Origin: Gymnopilus junonius
Lineage: Eukaryota; Basidiomycota; Agaricomycetes; Agaricales; Galerinaceae
Direction: 5' to 3'
Assembly: GCA_015501075.1 (NCBI GenBank)
Contig: JADNYJ010000282.1
Location: 1-43,235, forward strand
Length of the DNA stretch: 43,235 bases
Below the pieces are notes generated by a model. The model was not told the origin of the DNA. It saw only the letters and a list, made by a program, of their open reading frames with translations, and did not search any database. Shown here one piece after another: positions 9,204 through 21,103 of this stretch (within the stretch, counting starts at the first letter, position 1; each line of letters begins with the position of its first letter). The position numbers and the translations under genes are program-made.

Positions 9204-10022
9204 CTAATTGTCACTGTAACCCTGCTGACGCGCCCGAATGTCCTCCAAGTGATCTTTAAAAGTCTCTCCAATCGCATCCTTCTTCATCCCACGGATTCTC
9301 TGTTCTCGCATACGGTGTAATTTGTAGGTGGTCGTCATATAATCGTGGTCCAAGTCCGTCTCCTCTTCTTCAGAAATGGTCGTATCTCTATTGACAATTG
9401 CTTCCAAACCTATGATTACCCAGGAAGGAATGCCACATTTCCGTCCTAGGATAATATTCTGAAGTGGAGGAAAGCTTTTGGAGAAACTCTAGTTGAGATA
9501 TTGCCAACTTCCGCAACCGTAAGAAATTCCACTCTGTAGCAAGTTTCAAAACAGAGATCCATTCCGAATGCGACAATGAGATGTGCACGGGAACAGGCCT
9601 GTTCCCAAAGAACAAACTGATATTCAGTAAAGCTGAATCAATTGCTGAGCCAGTTAAGGCTTACTTGGGGTACAAGGCTTTGATAAAGTTTTTGAAGTCT
9701 TCAGCGCGCACGTTCTGGGGTAAAAATATCGGTTTCGTCGGGGAGGAACCTTCAGAATCAGAGTCATTGCCTTGCGGAAGTGTGAATAAGTCCCGAAAGA
9801 AGTCTGATTCATTCTCAAACGGATGTGAAGGGAGTCTGAAGAGGCGATCTTCTACCTGACAGAATGAGTTGTATAGATTACATAGCAGCTGGTGAAAGAG
9901 GGGCTCACTTGAAATACAAGATATGACCCCCCATAATAGTATGTTTCATCTCTCCAGACAGCGTCTTCAGCCTTTTCTTTGGGAGAACTAATATCATTAT
10001 CCTTGGGAGACTCTTCGGCCAT
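9204..10022 (-). CDS. BTB/POZ-type domain protein A (232 aa after allowing one frame change)
   Basis: Exons 10022-9909, 9855-9665 and 9598-9204. The start (MAEESPKDNDISS) leads into YYYGGSYLVFQ, then VEDRLFRLPSHPFENES, the KNFIKALYP block and HSEWISVLKLATEWNFLRL, which is the BTB-like arrangement common in Agaricomycete gene expansions. The second of two possible acceptors for exon 3 (9598) gives a loop of exactly the same length as in paralogue B, so it was chosen. One base too many near 9473 (an AAAA run) breaks the frame; beyond it the protein continues as PPLQNIILGRKCGIPSWV and ends RARQQGYSDN. It is the divergent neighbour of the plus-strand BTB gene with matching intron positions, so the two are duplicates. 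The known role of BTB domains is dimerisation or cullin-3 adaptor; here it is inferred only. Confidence 0.7.
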
Positions 10023-10622
10023 TTCAAGGAAATAGAAGATGAGTGTCTAATGTAAAGGGCAGGCAAGTAGGTCATCGTGATCAGATGACATCGATGAAAA
10101 AGAGGCGCCCATACAACGTGCTTGTATTATATGACCTCACTGGAGTCGTGTGGTTGACATTAAATGATCCAATTAGTCTTCAAGCTTCCAAGTCGTATAG
10201 CTATGTTGATATTAACTTTTCCCGTGTTAATTTTATTCTATAAGGAGCCGCAGATGCACGCAAGTCATTACGCAAATTTACTTACACCCATTTAGACGTC
10301 TGTATAGTCCTATCTGTTCTAAATTCTGAGTCTGATTTGACAGAAAATACTCTGAAAGACACAGCTGGTTGCAGTTACTGCAACTATGCTCCATCGAGGT
10401 ATTATATTCAGAAAGCTGAATTGGATGTCTGGAACTAGGAGGTTCATGGCTTTGACCACTTTAGAGTGAATTCAATAACAGCGAAAGAAAAGGACACGAG
10501 GCGAACACGTTACATGGGCGCCTATGTATGCCCCTTATCGATCATCCGACACGCTTCAGTCTTCACATCTTGTCTTTCTACCAGTTCTACACTACCACAC
10601 TGTCTTCAGCTGAGGTTCTTAC
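10023..10622. promoter_or_regulatory. Shared upstream region of two divergent BTB genes
   Basis: The 600 bases lie head-to-head between paralogous BTB genes A (minus) and B (plus). No open frame of note was seen. It must hold both promoters, but no clear TATA boxes or shared operator-like repeats were identified by eye. Confidence 0.5.
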
Positions 10623-11462
10623 ATGTCGATGGCAGTAAACGGGACCGAGACCGGCTCACTTCCCTTGCCGCCGACCCCTTCTATCTCTGAATCAGGCCTT
10701 ACAGAAGTGGTCAAAGACGAAGATTACTATTTGGAAGGTCATTACATGGAATTCGAGGTAACATAAAGTCTTTGGAACCCGAAAGTCTGCTTACAGCCTA
10801 CGTACTTCCCAGGTGGAGGGCTATAGTTTCCGTCTTCCAAGCCACGCATTCTCCGATGAATCCTCTTATTTTGCAGAAGTTTACAACCTCGCAGACCACG
10901 GCACCGATGGAGGTGATGCAATCAAGTTAAATGATGTTTCTCGTAGCGATTTTTATTGTCTCCTCAAAGTCGTTTGCCCTCCGTGAGTTTGAGGTTGTCT
11001 CCCTTCGCATTCGATTTCAATAAAATCTACGTCAGAACTTTTTCTCTGCAACTAAATCTCTCACAGGAAGAATGGGTTTCTGTTCTCAAGTTGTCGACCA
11101 AATGGAAGTTCCTTCGCCTACGGGAAATGTCCAAAAAGGAACTCGACAAGATGCCTCGAGTCGAATCCTGGAGCTTGCAGAAAGTCAGCCTTGGATGGCA
11201 GTTATACATTACTTCATGGGTATCGGAAGGTTTGGTAGAACTTGCCCGAAGGCATGACATCATTACCGAAGAGGAAGCGCTCCAAATCGACTTGCAAATA
11301 CCAAGGGCAGCTTGTAAGCTGTATAGAATTCGTGAACTCGAAGCGAGGGTCAAGAAAGTGTCGGGGCGAGAAGCATATGGGATTAGAGACCTCACACCAG
11401 ACACAGGTTATGCGGTCTACTTTTTCTACTGGGTACTACAGCTTCAACATGTGACGGATTAG
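10623..11462 (+). CDS. BTB/POZ-type domain protein B (243 aa)
   Basis: Exons 10623-10757, 10813-10982 and 11036-11462; introns of 55 and 53 bases, phase consistent. The protein has a short acidic and proline-containing leader (MSMAVNGTETGSLPLPPTPS), then YYLEGHYMEFE, VEGYSFRLPSHAFSDESS, FYCLLKVVCP and SQEEWVSVLKLSTKWKFLRL, then a C-terminal helical part (TSWVSEGLVELARRHDI, CKLYRIRELEARVKK). The RLPSH, DF..LLK.V.P and EEW.SVLKLST.W.F blocks match paralogue A in order and spacing. It is intact, unlike A. The last 25 residues are dissimilar to A, so an unseen small intron near 11408 is possible. BTB proteins commonly bring substrates to ubiquitin ligases or regulate chromatin; which applies here is unknown. 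Confidence 0.78.
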
Positions 11463-11717
11463 TATTCTGGCGTGTCCGAGTGACATAGAATGAATTCATT
11501 TTTATCGCCATGAGAGCACAATGAGTCAATGGGAGCAAGAAACGGTACCGTCAGCGGATTGTGAATTATTTGAAATACCGCGATTCAAACTCTAAACCTT
11601 GTTTTACATTCCACACAACTTACCCGCACCCTTCAGGAGCGAAAAAAAGCGAAAGCAACCCTTCAAAAAGAACCTAGCACAGTCGTCTAAAAATCTTCTT
11701 AGTAGTACTTATTCACA

Positions 11718-12178
11718 ATGGTGCGTTGACAGAGGCTCTGCTGCTGAAATTCTGCCAGACTGACCGACTGGTTGCAGGTTCTCGCCGTCGATCTCCTCCA
11801 CCCCTCTGCTGAGCACGAAGCCAAGCAACACAAGCTCAAGCGTCTTGTGCAATCACCCAACTCATACTTCATGGATGTCAAGTGCCCTGGTGAGTCCCTT
11901 TCTCCTGCTGCGCCCACCATCTCTCGATGTCATGGCATCGTTTCATATCAAACTGTGCTCACACCGTACTCTCTTCCACCTCAGGCTGCTTCGCCATCAC
12001 GACCGTCTTCTCACATGCCCAGACCGTCGTCGTCTGCCCTGCGTGCACAAGCGTACTGTGCCAACCCACCGGTGGAAAGGCAAGGCTGACTGAGGGTGCG
12101 TTTGCTTGAAATCTTTATATCGTCATTCATCTTTTTGATGTCGTTCCGTTAGGCTGTTCTTTCCGTAGAAAGAACTAA
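11718..12178 (+). CDS. RPS27: 40S ribosomal protein eS27 (83 aa)
   Basis: The coding part of exon 1 is just the ATG (11718-11720), followed by exons 11778-11889, 11985-12095 and 12153-12178, all in phase. The protein starts [20 protein letters not shown] and carries the four-cysteine zinc finger of eS27: CPGC, then [19 protein letters not shown], then [19 protein letters not shown]. Length and sequence are normal for this component of the small ribosomal subunit, which takes part in ribosome assembly and sits on the subunit surface. An intron directly after the start codon is a known habit of ribosomal protein genes. It is intact. It sits between a BTB gene and tandem F-box genes with no functional link visible. 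Confidence 0.96.
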
Positions 12179-13265
12179 ACGCAAACCCCTCTTCATTGTT
12201 CTTATCATACCTGCACTATACATGGTCTGGTCATCACGGCCCCCTGCTTTCAACTCGACGCAACGCTTCGACACGACATCTCTCGCGCACTCCACACCTT
12301 TCAGCATCTTTTGTAACAAAATCGCTACGTACGCTTTCGAAGTCCAATCGGTTTTATACTTGTTTCTTTCACTACTTTCTTACTTACTCACCTACGGATG
12401 ACCACGGATTAATCTTAATCTCATGGGATGACACCACTCCTCCTTCCCTGTATCATTTCTTTCTGCGTGTAATCAGCTTAAAGCACACACGACGTTATCC
12501 ATATTCCAATTGCCTGTTTGAAATACCCCCTTCAATCATTGTCCAGACTCCACGAGCAACGTCAAAGAGCCTGAGACAGGAATACCATAGACGGCTTTAT
12601 CATTCCCCATTATCTAAAGACCCAAGTATCGTTCTCAATCGACCACGAGTCCTTTCCGCTGCTCCATACCCTGAGTACTTCTACTGCTCAGCTTGGCGAT
12701 TTTGTCTTGATGTAATCTTGACTGTTTGAATATGCAAAGTTCCGTAGACGATATTCGTCCCTGATGATTTGCAACCATTGAATCAGTTGCGACTTGCAGG
12801 CGTTTGAAGCCCTGATTTCTCTTGGTTCTGGACTTGCGGTTGGATTTATATACAAACTGCAATTTGCAACCTCTATCGGATCCAAAACAGGAGAAATTTA
12901 AACTCCCTTTACGTGCATACCCTTTTCAGCTTCGTGTCTATGCCACTCAACATATCCTAATCTCTGGCTATGTATGGCATCACCTATCCAAGATGCCCTT
13001 AGGTTTTGAACACGACCGGTATTATATGATTTTTCAATTCAGCGGAGAGGACACTCATGGCCAGAACAGATATATCACGGAGGTAGGTGTAATGTCCCCA
13101 TATCACGCTGAAGAGCAGTACTATATCCTCTGAAAGCGCGGAGGACAAGAGAGGCTAATTTCCTGAATCATTGTCCGATTTTCCTTGGAAAATAGAGTAC
13201 AGCCGAGTTGATTTTTGAAGATCACAAAAGATGAAAGGGTGGGATGATAATTGGGTTTCCGGGCA
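12179..13265. other. Long gene-free interval
   Basis: Open frames on both strands (for instance plus 12196-12729) have low-complexity Ser/His/Leu composition and no domain. A minus-strand frame at 12885-12688 (starting MDPIEVANCSLY) looks slightly more protein-like but has no splice partners or family match that I can see. Probably intergenic. Confidence 0.4.
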
Positions 13266-14684
13266 TTATAACATCTCCGCCATAGGAACCCTCTCGCCAT
13301 CCAAGAGTCCATAAGACGGATACTTCATCAGCCTCACTTGCACCAATTTTTCTAACCATTTCTTTCCACCGTCGTTCCCAAACTTCTCCAAGAAACGATC
13401 ATGATCATCAGATGCTTCGTCTCCTTCTGCGAGGAGCCACATTGCGGAGCGTGAAAGGTGAAGGTGAAGATGCGATGGGCCGGAGCGCTTTTCTATAAAT
13501 TCGAACGTTGATAACATGGTCTTCAAATCGTAAGTCTTCAATGTGATGGAACGAAGATGTGGCCACATTGTAGTGGAAGAGAGGACGAGGGCGTCATCGG
13601 AGAGATCCTGGTCAAGAGGGTATAATTTCCAAGCAGGGACTTCAAACATTTCGAGTTCCTCAAGGTTGGATAGGCTCCGGAAGAACGTCAGGCTATCGCC
13701 AAATTGGATCATGCTGGACAGCCTCAATTTCTTGATAGTGGCTGGTACCAGAGAGGAGCCGAAAAAGTTGTCAATGTTCGGAAGATCATTTCGTATCTCC
13801 AAAGAGACGAGATTCGGAAGGTGCAAGAAACTGAAGACGTAGAAATAATCAGGTTCGTCAAGGTACCACTGGTTGACTTTAACCGCTATGGATCGTAAGG
13901 AAGGACACGAAAGCGGAGTGTAATGCGCTGGTTCTTGTCGAGCTGTAATAGGCCGTAGATCATGTAGTACTAGGTGAGCAAGACTGGGGCAACCTGCGAA
14001 CAACGTTTTTATTCCCTCGTATTTGAGCACAATGTCATGGGCAGTCAAAGAGGTGAGGCTTGGGATGCAAGGTGGAGATATATTTTGAAAATGGAATTTT
14101 TTTAGGTTCGAAAGTCTTGACAAAACGGACCATTTTAAGTGTTCCTCATTCGGTGAAAAAAAGTAGCCTAAACCAACATATGTTCGCGGACACAGGGAAA
14201 GCTGTTCGAGGTTGGGTGCTTCCCAAAGGTCTCGCATGAATTTTTTGAATGCGCCATGACTGGCTGAACGGATATCCAGCCGGCGTAGGCGCCGCGGATG
14301 CTTCGAGAGTAAGGCCAACGTCTTGCTGATCTTTCGCTCAGCAGCAGATGCTATTGGCCCCTTGAGTTCCGCTGTAACTGTCATATCGTCTAGAACGACA
14401 GAAACGAGCATTGTTCCCGATCTTTCCAACCACTTTGTCGTCCATTCAAGGCATTCGTCAAGTTCCTTGTGTAAAGGAGGGAGTATGAAAGTCCAAAGCT
14501 GGGGTATTCCGTAAGAGACGTTGCGCCAATGTGTACAAACGCCAGATACTATGGTGGGGAATGGTAATACTTGAGGTTCGAAGTCTCTCCAGTTCTGTTT
14601 TCCGTCGAGGAAGATCTTGGAGATAATTTCGAATGGTAGGGAGTCAAATGATGCCGTGGGGATGGTGACACCTTCAGGTTGCAT
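13266..14684 (-). CDS. F-box protein with LRR-like repeats (472 aa)
   Basis: Single uninterrupted exon. The F-box lies near residues 13-55: FDSLPFEIISKIFLDGKQNW, then VSGVCTHWRNVSYGIPQLWT. This is the usual LP.E....IF....C..W......LW motif that binds Skp1 in SCF ubiquitin ligases. The rest is irregular leucine-rich repeats (for example LRRLDIRSA, LEQLSLCP, LTSLTAHDIVL, LVSLEIRN, IKKLRLSS, LEELEMFEV, LRSITLKTYDL) that would form the substrate-binding surface. Length is typical of Basidiomycete F-box expansions. It is a tandem duplicate of the decayed gene 450 bases away on the same strand. The start at 14684 is the first ATG, 12 residues before the F-box. The substrate is unknown. Confidence 0.85.
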   Translation of the reverse strand: MQPEGVTIPTASFDSLPFEIISKIFLDGKQNWRDFEPQVLPFPTIVSGVCTHWRNVSYGIPQLWTFILPPLHKELDECLEWTTKWLERSGTMLVSVVLDDMTVTAELKGPIASAAERKISKTLALLSKHPRRLRRLDIRSASHGAFKKFMRDLWEAPNLEQLSLCPRTYVGLGYFFSPNEEHLKWSVLSRLSNLKKFHFQNISPPCIPSLTSLTAHDIVLKYEGIKTLFAGCPSLAHLVLHDLRPITARQEPAHYTPLSCPSLRSIAVKVNQWYLDEPDYFYVFSFLHLPNLVSLEIRNDLPNIDNFFGSSLVPATIKKLRLSSMIQFGDSLTFFRSLSNLEELEMFEVPAWKLYPLDQDLSDDALVLSSTTMWPHLRSITLKTYDLKTMLSTFEFIEKRSGPSHLHLHLSRSAMWLLAEGDEASDDHDRFLEKFGNDGGKKWLEKLVQVRLMKYPSYGLLDGERVPMAEML

Positions 14685-15129
14685 TGCTTGTATAACTTCA
14701 ACTTCCCAGAGTTTATGACAGGTAGAACAGAATAGAGTCGAAAAACGAACTTTTTAAAGGTCACTGAAAGGTCCAGGGTAAGTCATCGATAATTTCCAAT
14801 GACGGTCGTGACGGACATAGCAACAAGTCGTGACAGGAGGATGCATGGGAGGGCTGTCATACGTAGTCGTTGTGTAGTCTGCAGGCAATGCTGTACTGCA
14901 ATTTTACTGCATCCCTAGTGAGTATAAATGTTGAAGGTCCAGTTGCACACGAGTGACAGAAGGATGATATTTGAACATAATGATTACAAGAACTCCCAGC
15001 ACGTGAATATTGTAAGTCTACACGTTCTACGGTCTGCGTACCCCTTCCATTACAGACCAGATAATCGGAAAGGCATGCCACATTGTCAAAGCGGATTACT
15101 GACTAGAGTAGGATAGTACCCTCATTTGG
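14685..15129. other. Spacer between tandem F-box copies
   Basis: No gene seen. It serves as upstream region for the F-box gene at 13266-14684 and as 3' flank of the decayed copy. Confidence 0.4.
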
Positions 15130-16711
15130 TCAAATGACATCGTTCACCACGACCCAACGGAAGGGAGGAAAGTCCATGTCGGATCCCTCGCTACGAACCA
15201 ACTCCACCTTCACCGACAATTTGTCTCTCAACCATTCCTTCACATTTTTCGTTCCATAATTAACCCTGGCCTCCCGACTCATGAACCTCGAAAACGTCCT
15301 CGAAAACGTCCTCCCCTTCCCTCCGAATATGGTCTGTGACGAGGCCCATTACAGAGGGCGACAGTCCGATATACCAGACATTCTGTTGGATCGAGGCACG
15401 AGCCTGGACGAAGCGGATCAAAGATAAGAGGTTGTGCATGGAGAGTTTATCCACTGTGATGCGCTTCAGCTTTGATCAAGCTGTGACTGGCGAAAGTGGT
15501 GGCATTGCGCCATAAGGATTTCTTTTCTTCTTCCTAGGCGTCGTATGAACCTGAGCGTGATTGTTATATTGCGGGTCCCGGTGTTTCTGGAGTTCGGTTA
15601 TGAAGAACAATTCCTCGGCAGGCGCGTTGACGAGCTCAAGTTCTTCAACGCACGATAACGAACGATAGAACTTGACGATAACACGGGTCCTGTCCCCATT
15701 TATCATCCTCAACTTCGTGATCGGCGGGAGAGGAGACGTTGAAGTCCAGCCAAAGACTGAAGGAGGGTGAATATCTCCATTTACCTCCAAACAGTCCAGG
15801 TTTGGCATGGACACCCATATGAAAAAGTATCTCCATCCCCAGTCGGCAGCTGCAACTTTGATGGCGAGGGAACCAAGTGAAGCGGCGACGATCGGAGGGA
15901 ATGGACCTGCAGCTGGCTCCTTTATTGGCTGCAAGTCGTGTAACGCCAGTTGCGTGAGATGAGGGGAAGTCGTAAACAATGCCTTTGCCCCTCCGTAGTC
16001 GATGAGCAGGTTGTGAATAGTTAATGAAGTAAGGTTTGGAATAAAAAGCGGCGAGATGCCCTTGAACATAAACCTCTTCAAGTTGGGAAGAGTCGCTCTG
16101 CAATTCTTCAGACCCGGCCATCTATCAATGTCTCTCGGAGCAGTGGCGAATGAGACCTAGTCGTCGACCTGGTATGGATCCATCATTGAATATAATGAGA
16201 GATGTTCGAGGTATGGAGCATGACGGAGTTCCCGAAGGAAAAATTTGAATGACTTGGGGGTCTGCGACCGGATGTCGAGTTGGCGAAGGCAATAGGCATT
16301 CTGGGGTTCCGTGAATATCTGCAGGACATTTATGGACAAGTGTTCTGGGTGAAAATTGTTGCGCTGCCATGTCGAGGGATAGTAGTCTGCAGGGCCCAAG
16401 TAATCCAGGACGACTGATACTAGATGAGGCTTGGACCGTTCAAGCCATGTCAACGTCCACTGACAACAGTCGTCAGTGTCTAATTTATGCATCGGGGGGA
16501 AAATGAACGTCCATAACTCGGGCGTGCTGTGTGACAGGCTGCGCCAATGTGTGCAGACGTTTGAAATGAGAAAAGGGAAAGGAATGGAAAGCGGTGAGGA
16601 TTGAGCCCATGCGTTGGTACCCTCAAGGAAGATCTTGCATACGAGTTCATTTGGGATGCTGGAGATGTAGGAAACTGAGGGGCCTTTGCGGTTGAGAGGA
16701 TGACGCGGCAT
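15130..16711 (-). pseudogene. Decayed F-box protein gene, tandem paralogue
   Basis: It starts MPRHPLNRKGPS and has an F-box (SIPNELVCKIFLEGTNAW, then NVCTHWRSLSHSTPELWTF) that aligns with the neighbour at 13266-14684, as do WTLTWLERSKPHLVSVVLD, IPNLTSLTIHNLL and HLTQLALHDLQPI. The frame has an in-frame TAG at 16157-16159 after MDPYQVDD and resumes in the same frame as LPNLKRFMFKG. A second in-frame stop (TGA, 15476-15478) is followed, in the same frame again, by LKRITVDKLSMHNLLSL. A frame change occurs near 15285, beside a 12-base tandem duplication. The conserved tail then ends WVVVNDVI at 15130. Introns that would remove the stops put the sequence out of frame. I regard it as a pseudogene; a split or recoded product is unlikely. 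Confidence 0.8.
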
Positions 16712-17025
16712 TGTGCTGCTGGTTTGAGCAAGAAGGCAGAATTCCTCAAGTTGGGAGGAACAACCTTAAGTAAAAGTCCGGAAGCGCATCGATATCCCTC
16801 CCTTGACTCGAAAAGAGTCAGTAACGCCACCAAAAGCTGCCCTCACATGATAATAATTATGAAGGCAGACTAACGGTCTTCTTGAGCCCTGATTAAAATC
16901 TCCCCCTGACAATGCTCCAGATCCAAACGTCCAAGAAAAGATATATAATTAAAGTCCCGCGAGGCACAGGGGAGCCATTCAAGGAGTTCAAGAAATATCG
17001 CATTTCAGACTTGCAGACGGTGTTT
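16712..17025. other. Intergenic between decayed F-box gene and TGS1
   Basis: No gene seen. It is the upstream region of the F-box copy and the 3' flank of the methyltransferase gene. Confidence 0.4.
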
Positions 17026-18451
<1,426 letters not shown>

Positions 18452-18742
18452 TTTGAAACTTGGACTTTTATAGCGGATAATGCCAATAGATGAAGCAGGA
18501 AAATTTGCGCTTTTTTAGGTCAAGGGGATCGCCGGGTAAATTTTCAGTAGATCCTATGTTTAATGTAGTGAAAGGTTGGTTATCCAATGTTGAATGATGA
18601 ATGTTGAAACTTGAGAGGAAGAAGGACAAAGTTGTTCCTCAGCTGCACGTGTGGTGGGCTGAGATAATCGATGCCTTAGACGCGTCACGGTGACCGCGAC
18701 TCGACCTTTTCATTCCCTTCATACCACCAATAATTCGCCAAA
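18452..18742. promoter_or_regulatory. Bidirectional promoter interval TGS1/CCT3
   Basis: The 291 bases between two divergent housekeeping start codons include a CACGTG E-box-like site near 18645. No TATA box at a fitting place was seen. Confidence 0.5.
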
Positions 18743-20870
18743 ATGTCAACTCCAGTGTTCGTTATGAGTAAGGGAGCCTTAAATCTACGCTTTTTACGTC
18801 CCTGACAGACCTGATTCCTAGATACTGCGCCTGAGAGGCAATCTGGGCGAAAAGCGCAGATTTCAAATATCACAGCGGCCAAGGTGAGCCATTTTGCTTC
18901 ACAGATCGATTTTGGAGCTGAAAATTGGCAAAAGACTGTCGCAGACGTTATTAGAACATGTTTAGGTCCCAAAGCCATGCTGAAAATGATCCTGGATCCA
19001 ATGGGAGGCATTCTGTACGTTTGCTCGACTTTTTTTGCCTTCATCTATCTCATGTATGTTTCAGGCTTACGAATGACGGTAATGCTATTCTGAGAGAAAT
19101 AGATGTCGCCCACCCTGCTGCCAAAAACATGATCGAACTCAGTCGGACACAAGATGAAGAATGTGGGGATGGTACGACGAGTGTGATCATCCTAGGTACG
19201 TTGGGTAGTTTCTTTAATTCTTTCTTTTTTTCGAATCTTTTATAATGCGCTGAACTCCATCCACAGCTGGAGAAATCCTTGCCCAGTCTCTTTCCCAACT
19301 GGAACGCGACATCCACCCCGTCGTGATCATTTCAGCCTACAACAAGCCCTCAAAGAAGCCCTTGAAATTATTAAACGCATCTCAATCCCCATCGACGTCA
19401 ACGATGATGCCCAAATGCTCTCCTTAATCAAAACTTCCATCGGCACCAAATTTGTCGTGCGCTGGTCGGACCTGATGTGCAAACTCGCTTTACATGCCGT
19501 CCGCACTGTCTCACAAGACATCAACGGTTTGAAAACTGTCGACATCAAGCGATACGCGCGCGTTGAGAAGGTTCCTGGTGGTGAGATTGAGGACAGCAAG
19601 GTTTTGAACGGTGTGATGGTCAACAAGGATATTACACACCCAAGATGAGAAGGAGGATCGAGAACCCAAGGATTATTTTGTTGGATTGTCCGTTGGAGTA
19701 TAAAAAGGGAGAGTCGCAGACCAACATGGAGTTTTCGAAGGAGACGGATTGGTCGAGAGCTCAGGAGATTGAGGAGGAGCAGGTCAAGCAGATGTGTTTA
19801 AAGCTTGTGGAGCTTAAGCCGGATCTTATCATAACTGAGAAGGGTGTTTCAGGTACTTTTTTCTTCTTGTCATTCGTTCTCTTCATTCGAGTAATTAACC
19901 ACCCTTTCCTCCCACTTGTAGATCTCGCCCAACACGTCTTTGTCCAACACAATATCACCGCCATCCGCCGTGTCCGCAAATCAGACAACAATCGTATTGC
20001 ACTAGCCACAGGTGCGACGATCGTCAACCGCATCGAAGACATTCGCGAATCCGACGTAGGCACCAAATGTGGACTTTTCTACATCGATAAGCTCGGTGAC
20101 GAGTACGTTGAACCTCCTCCCCTCACCTGCCCATTAATATAACTTACACCTTACCCTACAAAAGATACTTCACATTCCTCGTCGAATGCCAAGAGCCCAA
20201 AGCATGCACCATCCTCCTGCGCGGCCCTTCAAAGGATATCCTCAACGAGATTGAGCGAAACCTCCAAGATGCCATGTCCGTGGCTCGCAACGTCGTTTTC
20301 GACCCTAACCTCGCTCCAGGAGGTGGAGCCACGGAGATGGCTATTTCCGTTGGCTTGCACCAGAAGGCGAGGAGCGTGGTGGGTGTGGAGGGGTGGCCAT
20401 ACAGGGCTGTGGCGGACGCGATGGAGGTCATCCCCCGGACGCTCGTGCAGAACTCGGGTGGGAATGTGATTAGGGTGTTGACTGAACTCAGAGTGGGTGG
20501 ATCTTTTTTTTTCTTTGGTTGGATTTGCAACAATAGGTTCTGACACTTTTCCTTCTTCTTTTTCTTTAGGCCAAACACGCGAATGGAGAGCACTCGTGGG
20601 GTGTTAACGGCGATACTGGCAAGATTGTGGATATGAAGACCTATGGCCTATACGAATCTGCCAGCGTGAAGGTCCAAATTCTCAAAACTGCCATTGAGGT
20701 TCGTGGATCTTTCCTTCTCTCTCCATTCACCTGACTCAACTCTCGTTCCTTTGCAGGCCGCTCGCATGCTGCTCCGCGTGGATGATGTCGTGCAAGCTGT
20801 AAGAAAAGATAAGGAAGCTGGAGGTGCACCTGCTGGACCGATGGGCGAAGAGATGATGGAAGGGCAATAA
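18743..20870 (+). CDS. CCT3: T-complex protein 1 subunit gamma (chaperonin CCT3)
   Basis: Nine exons: 18743-18767, 18822-18883, 18935-19014, 19065-19195, 19267-19852, 19922-20102, 20165-20492, 20570-20698 and 20757-20870. Family hallmarks appear in order: [38 protein letters not shown], the ATP-hydrolysis motif [64 protein letters not shown] and [11 protein letters not shown]. It is one of eight subunits of the cytosolic ring that folds actin and tubulin. Two single-base losses disturb exon 5: near 19346 (AAGCCC where the family needs one more base) and near 19640 (CACCCAAG). With both allowed for, all phases agree and the protein has 545 residues, the family's normal length. Sequencing error is more likely than loss of an essential gene. 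Confidence 0.93.
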
Positions 20871-21103
20871 TCTGTGACAGAGTACTCTATGTAGTAACGA
20901 TCATAATGAAAGTTAGGCAGCATGCGATGTCACTAGTAACTGATCAGGCCTAGAGGATGGATAATCTTCCGTTCAAGATCCAGACAGACAAACGTCATTT
21001 GCTTAAAAACTGGCACAAATTTCATCAAAAGCAACATAATAAATTGTTTGCAGCATAGAATAGCTTGCAGAAAGAATTTTCGAAGGAACTCACAAGCAAA
21101 TGT
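20871..21103. other. Convergent spacer after CCT3
   Basis: Short 3' intergenic region between CCT3 and the minus-strand F-box/LRR-type frame. No feature seen. Confidence 0.4.

Noticed and set aside
9448..9485. Intron to explain the BTB gene A frame break
   Set aside because: The only candidate is 29 bases long, too short; one extra A restores the alignment with paralogue B.
12196..12729. 177-residue plus-strand frame after eS27
   Set aside because: Composition is Ser/His/Leu-rich and random-looking, without a family or signal peptide; probably the 3' flank.
16113..16159. 47-base intron to remove the first stop of the decayed F-box gene
   Set aside because: It has GT and AG ends but shifts the following conserved sequence out of frame.
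19330..19350. Hidden intron to explain the CCT3 frame break
   Set aside because: The only GT..AG pair spans 16 bases, far below a workable intron; a missing base in the following run fits better.
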